Assembly (NCBI RefSeq): GCF_963583255.1
Contig: NC_084817.1
Location: 4,441,043-4,505,042, forward strand
Source: Pyrus communis
Taxonomy: Eukaryota > Streptophyta > Magnoliopsida > Rosales > Rosaceae
Length of the DNA: 64,000 bases
Reading direction: 5' to 3'
In this document: in pieces, positions 44,336-59,782 of the stretch
Layout: each line of letters starts with the position of its first letter
Numbering within the stretch: position 1 is the stretch's first letter
Notes under the pieces: model-generated
What the model saw: only the letters and a program-made list of their open reading frames with translations
Database searches by the model: none
What the model was told of the DNA's origin: nothing
Program-made: the position numbers and the translations under genes

Positions 44336-44999
44336 TAAAAGTTTTGATATCCCAATAAACCAATCAAATAAGAAAACAAAATATTAAAAAGCAGAATGGT
44401 GTAAGGACATGGACAATGAAAATAAAATATCTATCCATTTGACATGTTCAAGGTTCATAGAACAGGCAAGATATATATGTACAGCAGTTACTTACCGCCC
44501 TCCCAAATTAGGAAACCTCAGCAGCTTTAGCTCTCTGCTTGCGAGGATAGCCTGTATGAGAAATATCAAAAATCTCACTATGTCAGGTGGATTTGTAAGT
44601 TCCTCCCACCAAAAATGCGAGTTTTGGATTGCTACTTGAGACAGATAAAATACTATGTTCCTAACAAGAAAGAAGACAAAATATTCTCAAAGAACGAGAA
44701 ATACATCTTCTACATTGTAAGAGGCAAAACCAGGTGAACGACATGGGAGTCAAAAGGCACATTTCATCAAAGATATTAGAGAAACCTTTTGTCCACATTC
44801 TAGTTCTTTGTGACACGTTCATTCACCTTTTCGAAGCAAATGATACCATTCAGTATCATAATCCACTATAAAATCTTACAATACATTGTTGCAAATTGTT
44901 ACAAGACAAGACGGGTCATAGAGCTCCAAATCCAAACTTAATGTCATATTTGCTGTAAGACGTGGATTCGGGAAACATGTAAATTGAGTTATGTTGGAA

Positions 45000-45170
45000 T
45001 AATCATTGCTTCAATTGAGTTAAAGTTAAGAGACCATTGATCTAATTGAATTAAAGTTGATGATCATTTCTCCAGTTGGATTAAAATTGAGGGATCAATG
45101 ATAATGAATTTTTAGTTGAAGGATCATTGCTCAAATTGAGTTAAAACTAAGGAACTATTACTACAATTTA
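45000..45170. repeat. Degenerate tandem repeat, unit about 43 bases
   Basis: Three or four imperfect copies of a phrase like GGATCATTGCTTCAATTGAG followed by TTAAA(A/G)TTGA. This is often seen as part of old plant fold-back elements. No ends were found. Confidence 0.5.
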
Positions 45171-46067
45171 TTTATTTTTTCTCTCTTTGGTGCGAATATC
45201 TAACGGTCTGGATAGACGAAGAAAATTAGTTTGGGCCTATTGGGCTCATGAGCCAAACGGCCCATAGTCACCCATGTCATCAAGATTCGGCCTCTTGACT
45301 TGCAATTTGATTTTTAGTCTTTATAATCTTTTAAACGTGTTTATTTTAATCGTTCAAATTCTCTTTTTTTTTCTTTTTTTTTTTTTTTTTGGCTAGTTTT
45401 ATCCACTTCAAATTGTGAAAGCAACTCTGAATTTGGCTATAGCAGTTGGTTCTATCATCGTCTGACGATCAAATATGTTGTAATAAAGTTCAAAGAGTAT
45501 ATCTGATCTAACACTAAGTACTATAATCAATCCCGAAAAAATAAGAATAAAGTACCAATAATATATGCAAGAAAGTAACAAAATAAATAAATAAAAAGGT
45601 GGGATATATGCAAAAAAATGCCAAAAATACATGAACAATAAGGTACCATATCAAGCAAAGAAGGTACTTTATATCTTAGAAATAACAAGTATCATTTTGA
45701 TTCATGACTTTATAATTCCAAGTACGTATAAAACTTTTTTTCCTTTTCTTACTAATAATTAGTTGGGCTTATTGGGCCATGATCCACTAGCCACCAATCA
45801 ATAGGCCCATATCAGCAAGGATTGGAGTTGGGGTACTCTGAATGAGGCGTCCGTCCCCAACACCATTTCCATTGAGAATTCGAGAGACAGTCGTATACAA
45901 AGGCGGTGTAAAGCCAATTCGTGAAAAGTCCAATCTTTCTGCTTTTGAAGAGCTAAAAAGAAGGAGAAGAACCCCAACCATGGTTGCTGGGTTTCCTGAA
46001 CATTTACAATCTGCAAAGAGTAAGAATTGCTGAATTCGATACCGAAAGTTTGAGAATTTCCGGGAAA

Positions 46068-48489
46068 ATGAGCGGCGGCGACGACGACCGTGATCGGAGC
46101 AGGAATAGGAATGGACCGTGGACTCCGCCAGGCAGACCGTACGAGGCAAAAGCGGAAGACATGAAGATTTGGGGGATTCTGGTGTTTGGTCTAATTGGCG
46201 CCACCGCCACCACTCTCGCTGTAAGTTCACATCTCTTCATTCCTATATGTTGTTTTCGGTTGTCCAATCTGCAGCATTTATAGAGAAATTGAGAATTGTG
46301 TGGGAATTTGGCAGGTTTCTCAGCTTCGTAGGACTGTTGATTGGGTCTACGCTCAGGTAGATATCATACAAGTAATGGGTTTATCGTCGATTTTGTAAAT
46401 TCGAAACCTTTTCGTTACTCGTGAACCGAAAATTCAAAGCTTGAAATGGAGTTGAAGAAACCATAGTTAATGTAGATGCAATCCTGCAAGTCCTCATTGA
46501 AAAGTGATTCTTTTTTTTTATGTAGAAATTAATATCTGGGTATGTTATAATGTTAGTAGTAGTTAATGGAGTTGATCATGTCTGTGATTGCATGAAAAAG
46601 TTGTTCAGATCGCCATCAACGGGGAGACGAAGTGGCAGTTCATTCCGGACATCTTTTCAGGAGGAAGCATGGAAAAGATATAACCGTCGCATGCAAGAGG
46701 AGTATGAAGAAGAAATGGAGAGGGTGGTGAGTTATAATTCCTCTGTGTTGTTTTTCTATTTTCTTCTCTGCAGCTTTCGGTTAATTTAGCACGCTTGATC
46801 GTAAAAAACCTGATTAAAAATAGTGGCTCTACTCTCGTAGTTTAACTCTGAGAGTGCAGTTTTCCGACCACTTACTATGATTGCTGTTTTCCCTAGTCAC
46901 CACATTGCGTCACAAAAGCCTGCTCGGTGCTGAATTTGATATTTTCAACTCCAATTCTTGTTCTTAGTGCTTGCCTTAAAATGTGAAGCCTTTATTTACG
47001 CTATAGGAACATTCCTAATTTGACTCAAATGGGGATTTTTGTCATGGATTTTACTGTCATCTGTAGGAACGTATTAGGCGTATGCAAAGCGTGTTCAATA
47101 GAGAGAGGAGCAAATACAAAAGAACCTACGAGAGCTGGAGGGAAAACGGTCAGGGTGGGTATCATCAACAGTTCCAGCGAGAGGATTGGTATTGGAAGAC
47201 TGATACATCCTTTAAAGACCGGAGGAGTAACTACAGGGAAACTCCCAGAGAAAATGCCAACTATTTGTTATCACATCACTACTCAGTTTTAGGCCTTGAC
47301 AGGTAATGTTAGTGTTTTCCGAGACCTAATCACATTCATAATTGAAATTGATCTTAAACTATTTCCTCACTTTTGCATTCTTATGGACTTTGTCTAGTTG
47401 TCTGGGTCAGATCTGAATTTACATGCCGTCAGCTGAAGTTTTAAGAAAATAAAAATATTGAACTTAATAATTATGTTGGAAGAATAGAAGGGGGATGGAT
47501 CTTCTAAGCTTTCATACTGATTTCCCTCTCTTCTTGTGGCATTTAACAATGCTGGCTAAATTTTTGTTGATAGTAGCTAGCTCCTAGAAGTAGTAGATTA
47601 TTCGTACGCATTTTTAGATTCTCTGTTGTTTGTTTGATAAGTTTGAACTTCAGCACACAATTAGGTATCCTGTGTTGGAATAGCACATACTCAAATTCAT
47701 GGAGGTTTGCAAATATGTTGCGAGATGCCAAACCTATCTCTGTCAATGATATTTTTTAGATTCAAGCAATTTAAGTGAAGCAAGATTTACACATTCTGTA
47801 AGAGATAAAAGTTTCACGCCGTAAAGTTGGATTAACCCTGTGATCTCCTTTTCTGTACGTCTTTTATAGTGTATATCTTGCTGGCCTGCCAAGTCGGATA
47901 TCTTTTGTTTTAAGATGTAATGGTCATTCTTGATGTTGATGGATTCTCTTTGCAATTTTGCTTGTGTCCTCAAGATCAGGTCTGCTGGACATGTGTTTGC
48001 ATGAGCACTCAATCCGATCAGTAACAATGAACTTGACGTTTTCACTTCTTTTTTAACAGGTTTAGAAAGGCACCTTACACGGATGCAGAGATTAAGGTAT
48101 TTCCCTGCAATCTTTGCATACTGTTCAGATCTAATATGTTTTTCCCTCAGTATTTTCCCCTCTTAATCCTACGACCTCGACAATCACTATGTTGGTAGTT
48201 TAGAGTTTGATGGGATGTATTATGTTATATTCTCCTATCGCCAATAGTAATAGCTTCCTTCTTGCAGACAGCATTTAGGACCAGGGCGAAGCAGTTTCAC
48301 CCGGATCAGAACCAAAACAATAAGGGTGAGTATCATTGACACATTGCCGATTCCAGTAAGCCGATGCCATTGCTTTGCATTGAAGTTTGGTTTTCAAATT
48401 TTGTTGCAGAGGCTGCTGAAGCAAAGTTTAAAGAGGTAATGACGTCGTATGAGGCAATAAAGAAAGAGAGGGGGAACACGAGTTTGTGA
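46068..48489 (+). CDS. Membrane-anchored J-protein (C-terminal DnaJ domain)
   Basis: A complete seven-exon gene for an Hsp70 co-chaperone with a C-terminal J domain and no Gly/Phe or zinc-finger region (type III). Exons: 46068-46220, 46315-46356, 46601-46726, 47067-47302, 48060-48096, 48268-48325 and 48410-48489. The total is 243 residues with consistent phases. Residues 33-51 (MKIWGILVFGLIGATATTLA region) form one membrane anchor. Residues 75-150 are charged and helical (EEAWKRYNRRMQEEYEEEMERV). The J domain runs about 172-243, with helix II, the essential HPD at 209-211 (AKQFHPDQNQ) and helix III ending SYEAIKKERG. Targeting is probably mitochondrial or plastid but not provable here. Exon 3 could instead start at 46526, behind a far better pyrimidine tract (TTTTTTTTATGTAG), adding 25 in-frame residues. 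The frame converges on squalene monooxygenase, 1.1 kb away. Confidence 0.88.
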
Positions 48490-48632
48490 ACCGGCTGATA
48501 AAGCTGAGATTTTGGAGAAGTTGAAGCACGCTAAGGTTTCGGTATTCAACCTTGCACTTCTACATTCCTCTGCACTACATTAGTAACGGGGCAAAACATA
48601 ATCCCAAATAGGTTAGTCTTCCGCCTTTCGCG

Positions 48633-48636
48633 ATAG

Positions 48637-48668
<32 letters not shown>

Positions 48669-48832
48669 CGATATTATTTACGCGAAGAGGGAGAGGTAGG
48701 CTTAGCCTCACAATGGATGAGAAATAATGTGATTTAAATTCGCTATTGGCGAGAATCGAACCTAAGATCTCTCACTTACAAGTGAAGAGGAATACCACTA
48801 AACCGTAGTACTAAGTGGCGATGGAATTTGAA
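48633..48832 (-). mobile_element. tRNA-derived SINE
   Basis: On the minus strand, a tRNA-like A box (GGTTTAGTGGTATTCC, near 48793-48808), a B box (TAGGTTCGATTCTCGCC, near 48748-48764), a body with CATTATTTCTCATCCATTG, and a poly-A tail seen here as 26 T (48637-48662). Body motifs are shared with 54148-54319 and 60780-60905. It lies just beyond the J-protein stop codon, possibly in its 3' flank. Confidence 0.75.
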
Positions 48833-48989
48833 AGTTTGTTTTCTAATGTTGTATCATGCGGAAATAAATGGCAATTTTTTTTTAATACCGTCATAAAAAG
48901 CAAAGGGGCTATGTATTTGGCTTAACAATTTTTCACATTATGTAATGTATATAATTCAGTTCTGTATCATGTGTTCAGTGATACCATTA

Positions 48990-49100
48990 AGTTGATTTGT
49001 GGCGTGTATCTTTTTTTTTATGGGATTTTTCTTGTGACATAAGCAATATCGAGGAAGGGAAAATTCGAACTTGGAGCCTCAGGCGTAAGAAAAAAATAAA
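48990..49100 (-). mobile_element. Possible SINE fragment
   Basis: On the minus strand, a B-box-like CCAAGTTCGAATTTTCC is followed by a tail running into CCCATAAAAAAAAG. There is no A box, so this is only a remnant. Confidence 0.3.
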
Positions 49101-49621
49101 CGAGTCATATATAGGAGATTCGTAGTTTTTCTTTCTATTATCTACGTGAAAAGATAAGGTATGAACCTGTGTTAAAAATATCGATGTGCAAATTTATGAA
49201 AATTATGGAAATTTGTAACGGGGGTAGTATATAAATTCATTCAGATTTAGTTGAAATTAGAGAAAAATTTCTCATAAAAATTTCAAAAGTTTGAAATCTA
49301 GAATAGATTTCGGCGAAATTTTTGTAATGAATCAATAAATATTTTCGATACACATTGATTTTGCTATCTCTCTCCGATATAGAATTTTACCCCTATTTTC
49401 ATATAAATCCTTGTCTCTTCGAATTATCGCCAATTTCATGCTGTTTTAAACACTGTTATGAAGACAGAGAAAGAAGAGTTCTAAAAAGCAAAATCTGCGG
49501 TTACTACAATAAATCTTTCTGTTTTTTGCATTCACCCTCCCCCTCGACTTTTAATGAGGAATGGCCGGGGGCAGTCCGCATCGGAAAATCCTCTCCCGAC
49601 AGCGCTGTTTTCTCGGTACCA

Positions 49622-53383
<3,762 letters not shown>

Positions 53384-53459
53384 TCTTCCTCCTCCGAAAC
53401 AACGACGCTTCTGTTTCTCTGCGCGCGGCCTTTTGGTGGATGCCGCGGCCTCACACACA

Positions 53460-53462
<3 letters not shown>

Positions 53463-53503
<41 letters not shown>
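53463..53503. repeat. (CT)n microsatellite in the SQE leader
   Basis: About 20 CT units preceded by a short CA run (53450-53462) lie 80-120 bp upstream of the SQE ATG. The gene strand reads GA. It is likely variable between cultivars. Confidence 0.9.
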
Positions 53504-53509
<6 letters not shown>

Positions 53510-53699
53510 CTGGAATATTCGGCGGACTCTGCGCTGGCGAACTGCGTTTTAATTTTTGAAACTGTCTCGAGTCCGTTACAACGAGGTCACGAGGTGACCA
53601 CGTTTTATAGGGCATCCCCACAGGTCACCACGACGACGTCAAATATACACACACGCACAGCTACGCCGATGCTCTTTGCGAAATACGAATCCGGACCCT

Positions 53700-53885
53700 A
53701 GTCAGGATTTCAAAGATCCGTGATTATATTCGTTTATTATTGTATATTGTATTATAAAAAATTATTTTAAATATTTTTATTTAAAATTAATTACAAATAG
53801 TATCTGATAAAACTAATCATATAATAACGGTGAACAGATATAATTTACGGATATATTCTCACCAAAAGAATTCGAAGAGTATTCT
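53700..53885. mobile_element. MITE, family 2 copy b (upstream of SQE)
   Basis: A diverged copy of the family also at 52201-52420 and 60911-61128. Shared are GATCCGTGATTATATTCGTT, the AAAATTATTTTAAATATTTT middle and the right half CGGTGAACAGATATAATT...ATTCTCACC. It lies 320-500 bp upstream of the squalene monooxygenase start, where it could carry regulatory sites. Confidence 0.55.
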
Positions 53886-54053
53886 GTTGGGCGAAATACA
53901 TGCGTTTTGGTTGGATTCTGATGTAAGTCCAAACGTGAGCCACGGCCGATGTGAATGGTTTATAGCTTAAACCGCGAGTATTGGGACCCAGTAATGTTGA
54001 CTGGTGGTAACCAAGAAAAGAAAAACAACTTCAGCGGTTGTGATGATTCATTA

Positions 54054-54141
54054 TTATTCAATGTCTTAATTGGAAGAAGAACTTACGTGTTAAGCTATTC
54101 TTATTCAATGTCTTAATTGGAAGAAGAACTTACGTGTTAAG
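54054..54141. repeat. 47-base tandem duplication
   Basis: TTATTCAATGTCTTAATTGG through ACTTACGTGTTAAG occurs at 54054 and again, identically, at 54101. Confidence 0.9.
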
Positions 54142-54147
54142 GTGACA

Positions 54148-54319
54148 TACTGTTCTAATAAAACGATCGATCTAATGGTATTTTTTTTCATCTGTAAGAG
54201 AGAGGTTATAAGTTCGATTTTTATCAAAGACGAATTTGAATTACATTATTGCTAACTTATTGTAAGACTAACATCACCTCGTTCCGTTAGTGTAAATAAT
54301 ATTCTTTATTAAAAAAAAT
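54148..54319 (+). mobile_element. tRNA-derived SINE, second copy
   Basis: The sequence GATCTAATGGTATTTTTTTT (A-box region), GTTATAAGTTCGATTTTTAT (B-box region), GCGAATTTGAA-like GACGAATTTGAATTACATTA, TTGTAAGACTAACATCACC and a final GTGTAAATAATATTCTTTATT plus poly-A follows the same order as the minus-strand SINE at 48633-48832. Older and more mutated. Confidence 0.65.
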
Positions 54320-55265
54320 GATGAAATGTATAAGTTTTTCAACACATGTCGTTATTTTAGCTCAAAACACTACGCAATGATCAAATCATTTCCCGTAAGT
54401 TGCTCTTCTTAATTTGAGTGATTTATTATGACAGTCATCTTTATGGCTAAAATTTAAAACCAAAACAACTTAGACTAAACTTTATTATGACAATCAAGCC
54501 AAACTAAACCGAAATGAATCAATTTTTTTTTGGTTTTTTTTTTTTTTTTTACTGAACTAACAATCGAACCAAACCAACTTGAATATGTTTGGTTCACAGT
54601 TTTCATATCTTAAACCAACAGTTCAACTGAACTGCATACAGCTGATGTACACAAGTAACCCTCCAGCCTCCGACCCAGGGCTATTAGCCAAATGGTCATG
54701 AATTTTTATAGTTACTCAATATTTCTCCATAGTGTTCTACTTGCGTTTATTTTTCGGCCTGCTATTCTCTTAATTTTTTTTAAAGTTAACCCAACAAAAT
54801 TAAACTAAATCATTTTTTAATAATCTGTAGCTTAAATCTTAAGCTATTAAAAAAATAAAAATAAAAATAAAAAAATTATGTTTAAAGGAATTAAAATCCT
54901 TCAAATTCTCAATTGAATACACCCTCCTAAAATTCTGTGACTTAGATTTTTAAGTTTTGCACATGACTTTATAAATCAATTTAAACATTCTTTCTACTTG
55001 TTTCGGTCAATGTGAACAATTTGATCAAGATTTGGTAATTAATTCAAATAATTCTACAAATTACGTCAAACAAATAAAATATTTTAGGGGGAGACTGGAT
55101 TAATAAAATAATTTCAGGAAAGAAATATTAAAATATCCATAGGACCATAGCCCCCGTGAATCTGATTTGAAACAATAGTTATACATTTGTTGTTCCAAGT
55201 TATCTCGGACTGGACTAGCTTTATGGACTAAACTGAACTGACTTAAAATAGACTAAGGTAGACTA

Positions 55266-56654
55266 AATTGGCCTCGTTTGGCACACAGTATTAAGCATCG
55301 GATAGGATTAATAATACGGGAGTGGGTGTTTGGAGACTTACGTACTAAATAGTCGCCGGACTAACCAATCCGGTCCAAGTTAATTAATACGCCTCACACC
55401 CGCTAGTTAGTACGCTCAAAAAGCTTGGTATAAATTAGTCGGCCTCACCCCTCTTGCATATGCTCCGTCATCTCGTGTCTGTTGCTGGAGATTCAGAGCT
55501 AAATCAGCGGAACCACTCCCGCTCACACCTGATCACATCATCTTCCTCATGGGTGTTTTCTCGTTTCATCTTCATCGTCTTCCTCTTTCTGCAATTTTCC
55601 ATTTTTTTCTTCTTTCTTTTTCTCGTTTTCTCTCTATCTTGTTTCCTCTAGTTTGTGATTTTTTCTATTTGATGGATTTGTGATTCTTGATCATTTGTGA
55701 TTTTTTTCTGTTTGATGGATTAGTTTGTGATTTTCGTTTTGGTATGGGTTTCAAAGGGATCTCGAATCTCTGAGCACTTCTCCCCTGTTCGTCCTTCTCT
55801 GGGTTTCTTTTGATTTTTTGTGATTTTTTTTGTCGAATTTATTTTAATTTGAATTATCATTCCTAAAATACTATTAACAAGTAATTAAAAAAATATAACA
55901 TAATCGATCATATTAATACAGTGATTAGTCCGATGTTGCACCAAACACCCGATTAATTTAGTCAATACTATGCAACAACTATTTATCATGTCCGATTAAA
56001 ATAGTCAATACAATCCGAGCTGGCAAATCGTTTAGTGTGATGTCAAATTAAAAAATTGGATAGTTAACACTAAATAATATTATATTATTTAATACATATT
56101 TAATAATATTTTATAACAACCTTTTTTCTTTTTTTCTTAAAACCTGTACTCTCTGTAATATGATCTCCCTCGTTGGCTCCATCAAATTCCCTCATCTCCT
56201 TATCTCCTTCTTCGTCTCTCTGTCACTCTTGCTCCCCGAAGTTACTTTCTCTCCCCTTCTCTATCCATTTCTCTCATTTCCCAAAGCAATGAGATGATAT
56301 CGATTGTGATTCATGCGTCGGCTTCAAGCAAACAGCTCCCAGATTTCAAAGAAACCCAAACTCTCCTGCAACGCTTTGATTCTCCATCTTAAATTCCAGA
56401 ACAAAATAATCATCTCGGAATTTTCTAAGAGAGAGGTGAAATTATCCGCTTGGGGATTGTTGTTGCTATCTTTTGCTTCTTCTTTTTTTACTTTCGAATT
56501 TTGGTGGTTAGCTTTTGAGATCTACACAGGGGTGTGGCCGCGTCGGCTGTGGGCTGTAGCTAACGGAGCCGCATAAGAAAAAAGGCAAAGCCCAGGGAAA
56601 ACGAAAGCTCGGGTTTGATCTTGTTTCCTAGTCCCGCTTAATACCAAGCGAAAG
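55266..56654. other. Repeat-derived sequence, boundaries unclear
   Basis: The left part starts GGCCTCGTTTGGCACACAGT, like a Harbinger MITE end, and motifs such as GATTAAAATAGTCAATACAATCC with inverted relatives recur to about 56035. I could not find matching ends or a target duplication. Pyrimidine-rich stretches at 55550-55640 and 56130-56290 look like a leader or captured sequence, but no protein is supported. Confidence 0.35.
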
Positions 56655-57191
56655 CTTGGGACTCGTTAACGAGGTTTAGTGCCAAATGCAAGATTATAGT
56701 TCTACTTAAGTTACTCCAAGCCAATCCCACTTACGAAATAGTCGAACTCGAATTAAATACTCAAATACATATATATTTTTTTAATTATTTTGATATATGA
56801 GAGAAACTTACATACAGTTGAAACATTAATGCGACGATAAAGTATTTAAAACTAACGCTCGCGTACTTATTGCTTATCTACATGCAATAAAGTTATTTTA
56901 CATGCGCTACTTTATATTTTAACTTGGGACTCGTTAACGAGGTTTAGTGCCAAATGCAAGATTATCGTTCTACTTAAGTTACTCCAAGCCAATCCCACTT
57001 ACGAAATAATCGAACTCGAATTAAATACTCAAATACATATTAATTTTTTTCAGTTATTTTGATATACGAGAGAAACTTACGTACAGTTGAGACACTAACG
57101 CGGCGATAAAGTATTTAAACCTAACGCTTGCGTACTTATAGCTTATTTACACGCAATAAAGTTATTTTACACGCGCTACTCTATATTTTAA
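56655..57191. repeat. 268-bp tandem duplication
   Basis: Two adjacent units (56655-56922 and 56923-57191), both starting CTTGGGACTCGTTAACGAGG and ending TATATTTTAA, differ by roughly 20 substitutions and small indels. Of the differences at CpG positions, five show loss in the first unit (CG to TG or CA) and one in the second. Confidence 0.9.
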
Positions 57192-58032
57192 CTTGAGATA
57201 CAACCATGTGAAAGTTTTAGTTACAGATGAGTTCTTCTCCAAATAAATAAACCTCATATTTTCGACAACGACAAGTAAAATTGATGTATCTCATTAAAAA
57301 TGGAAATTAATTATCCTAAACCATGTTGTCCCCACCCTGGCAAAGGTTAATTACATAGGAAGTGATTTTCCGCACAAAAATGATATTCTTCCCGCATGTT
57401 CCATATCACATTTGTATCATCTTTTTAATATAGATGAGACTCATATGTGTTGGCGAGTTCTATCTTTATTAGAGAGATGGTATAAATGTGGTATGAAAAA
57501 TGTGATAAGTGTATCATTACTCTTACTCTTTTCACAACACCGTTTTTAACTTCTCATACACTCTTCTTTATTTATGTTCATCGAATCAAATGGATCAAAC
57601 AGAACAATTAAGATAAAACAGAAATATGTAAGAGAGTAAAAAGGTGTACAAATCACTCCTCAATTACTTATTGTTTATTTTCAACACTTGTTTATTGAAT
57701 GAATGATCATACATGCGCAAAACCTTTTTTCAAAAAAAAATTTGTCAGTATGTCATTTTTTCCTTAAATTATCAGCGTAACAGCGTAAAATCATGCATTA
57801 TTAAGCATGGACCATGCAGCAGTTGGACCACCATGTAGCAGTTAGTATTAAGCCAATTAAATTTGCTGACAGAAACGAAAAAAAAAATTGGACATAATTG
57901 GATGCTTGCTAGTAATAATATGGAAGAAGAAATGCACGAGAGGATGACTGCGATAATTACATTAATATATAATAATATTAATATGTGATAAGTGAGAGTG
58001 ACTAAGTACAAAAAGAGGAACCACATCAAGTG
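57192..58032. other. No recognised gene
   Basis: AT-rich sequence following the tandem duplication. A minus-strand frame at 57772-58200 is mostly hydrophobic low-complexity translation and overlaps the SINE, so I do not call it. Confidence 0.45.
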
Positions 58033-58280
58033 GTCCAATGGTAAGAGCGCGGATTGCGACTCCCCAATAAATAAATAAATATGGGAGGTCTCAAGTTCAA
58101 TGTTTTGAGCTGGTGAATCTGCCCAATAAATAAATAAATGTGGGGGTCTTAAGTTCAATGCTTCGAGCTGGCGAGTCTGCTTGATTATGGTCACAAACAA
58201 GGTAAAATATCCTATAGCCTCTCCGGTCTAGAAGGAGTGGATAACCATGGTTTACCACCAGTTGTCCCCCTTAAAAAAAA
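58033..58280 (+). mobile_element. tRNA-derived SINE with internal duplication
   Basis: It begins with a tRNA-like AAGTGGTCCAATGGTAAGAG and CGCGGATTGCGACTCC. A B-box-like AGGTCTCAAGTTCAATG follows. The unit AATAAATAAATAAAT through GAGTCTGC is present twice (about 58068 and 58122). The end CCATGGTTTACCACCAGTTG, TCCCCC and poly-A matches the SINE tail at 4390-4433. Confidence 0.65.
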
Positions 58281-58383
58281 AGTACAAAAAGTGTATATAA
58301 GCGTTGAAGAAAGGATGTTTTTGGGGTCCTTAATAGTTAAATTTTGGTTAAAAATACAAAAATTAAGATTTAACGGTAAAAAC

Positions 58384-59450
58384 CAAGGTTCTAAAAAACG
58401 CTAGTCGCTAGTCGGGCGGTGGGTTGGAGCCTAGCGCCTAGGCGGACTAGGCGGATTTAAGTAAATATATTGTATTTTGTGTAAATAAGTGTTTGTTTAT
58501 ACTTAAAATATATATAATTTCATCGTAAACTAGAAAATAGAATGACATATATATTATGAAGTATTGGACAATAATAAAAATATGGGGAGCAAACATATAA
58601 TGTGTGTTTATTTAAGTGTTAAATAAGTTTCTTATTGACATGTTTAAAACTAGTGAAGGTTCTTGAAATATAATTAAAGTTTTGATCCCTATATATAAAT
58701 CTTCCAAATAATTACACAATATATTATTTAACAGTGGAGTGGGTAATTGTTTTTATTATAATTTATAACTTATAAGCCCAAGTAGTAATTACATAATATA
58801 TTATCTAATAGTGAAGTGAGTAATTGTTTTTTTTATAATTTATAACTTGTGGAAATCAATTAGATAAGATAAGGGGAGTTGGTAGTGGAAATCAATCAGA
58901 TAAGAGGAGTTTGGTTTCGACGCCTTGGAAATCAGGAGGCTTTTACTTTTAGTTGTCTTGTTTCCTCTTCCAGTCTTCCTCCACTTCTTCGATTGCTCCG
59001 CCTATTTCTCCATCGTCTTCTTCGCCTAATTCCCTATCTTCTTGCCCTGCAAAATTTCCCAAAACCTAGTCTAGCACATCAAAGATCCTCGAAAACATTA
59101 CTGGCTCCGGTGAAGAAATCCGAAGAGTCCAGGTCAAATTTTTTGTTTTTTTTTCCACACAATTGCACTGTTATTCCTTCTGCTGGTTTATCTCTCGCTT
59201 TCTCTTCCCTCACACTCTCTCGCTCTCTCTCTCTCTCTCTCTCAGATTTTATGTTGTCGGCCTCCTCTTCTATGTTGTGTAGTGAAACATCGACGTGTAA
59301 TTTTTTGACAGAACCACCTAGCCCACCCAGTCGGCCACCTAGATACCGCCTAATACCCTTGCCGATTTATTGAACGTTTTTTGAAAAATTACGACGGCAG
59401 TACGACGCCCAGCACCTAGGCGGCCGGCTTGCCCGCGTTTTAGAACACTG
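58384..59450. mobile_element. hAT-type non-autonomous element with foreign-looking interior
   Basis: The ends CAAGGTTCTAAAAAACG and, inverted, CAGTGTTCTAAAACGCG are flanked by a perfect 8-bp duplication GTAAAAAC (58376-58383 and 59451-59458), so the boundaries are firm. Subterminal CGCCTAGGCGG-type repeats occur at both ends. The middle (about 58920-59260) differs in composition: pyrimidine-rich, with a Ser/Pro-rich reading frame and a splice-donor-like CCAG-GTCAAA at 59129-59138. It may be a captured piece of a host gene. No transposase is present. Confidence 0.8.
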
Positions 59451-59617
59451 GTAAAAACACAAAAATATTGAATATTCCACAGCATTTAAAAAATTTTGGC
59501 TAAAGAATTCAGCAAGGTAGTTGCATAAGAGGATCTCCAACGGTTGGCATTGGAGTTGTTTATCACTTGCATAATGCATTGCATGCCATGACATGTTGGT
59601 GATGTTTTATATTTGAG

Positions 59618-59782
59618 TAATGTTAGGGAGACCAAATTTGTAGACTAAATTTTGTAAACTAAATGCCATGGAAATTGATAAGTGGATTATTAATTAAACG
59701 TTGATAAACGTGCTTATTTTCTGTTGGTGATACATCATTTAGTTTGCAATTTTAGTCTACAAATTTAGTTTGCCTAACGTTA
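59618..59782. mobile_element. MITE, family 1 copy c
   Basis: The best preserved copy of the family at 3401-3570 and 4061-4218. Its ends TAATGTTAGGGAGACCAAAT and, inverted, TAACGTTAGGCAAACTAAAT pair over about 40 bases with mismatches, and the core GTGGATTATTAATTAAACGT is conserved. Confidence 0.75.

Larger units (their letters stand above)
42655..46067. other. No recognised gene apart from one MITE
   Basis: The interval up to the J-protein gene contains a Tourist-like MITE (44043-44335), a degenerate repeat (45000-45170) and T/AT-rich tracts (45360-45390). I recognise no coding sequence. The last 200 bases are the J-protein promoter and leader, with an upstream ATG at 45842 opening a 63-codon frame that ends at 46033. 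Confidence 0.45.
53886..55265. other. No recognised gene apart from small repeats
   Basis: Upstream flank of SQE with a 47-base tandem duplication (54054-54141) and a SINE (54148-54319). The rest is AT-rich; homopolymers lie at 54528-54549. Confidence 0.45.

Noticed and set aside
55266..56035. A complete Harbinger MITE starting GGCCTCGTTTGGCAC
   Set aside because: No matching inverted right end or TTA/TAA duplication could be found, so it is listed only as repeat-derived sequence.
58033..58110. Possible tRNA gene
   Set aside because: A-box and B-box-like motifs are present, but no acceptor or anticodon stems fold by eye and poly-A/duplicated units follow, so a SINE is the better call.
57772..58200. 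142-codon minus-strand ORF
   Set aside because: It overlaps the SINE, is hydrophobic from AT-rich bias and has no family features.
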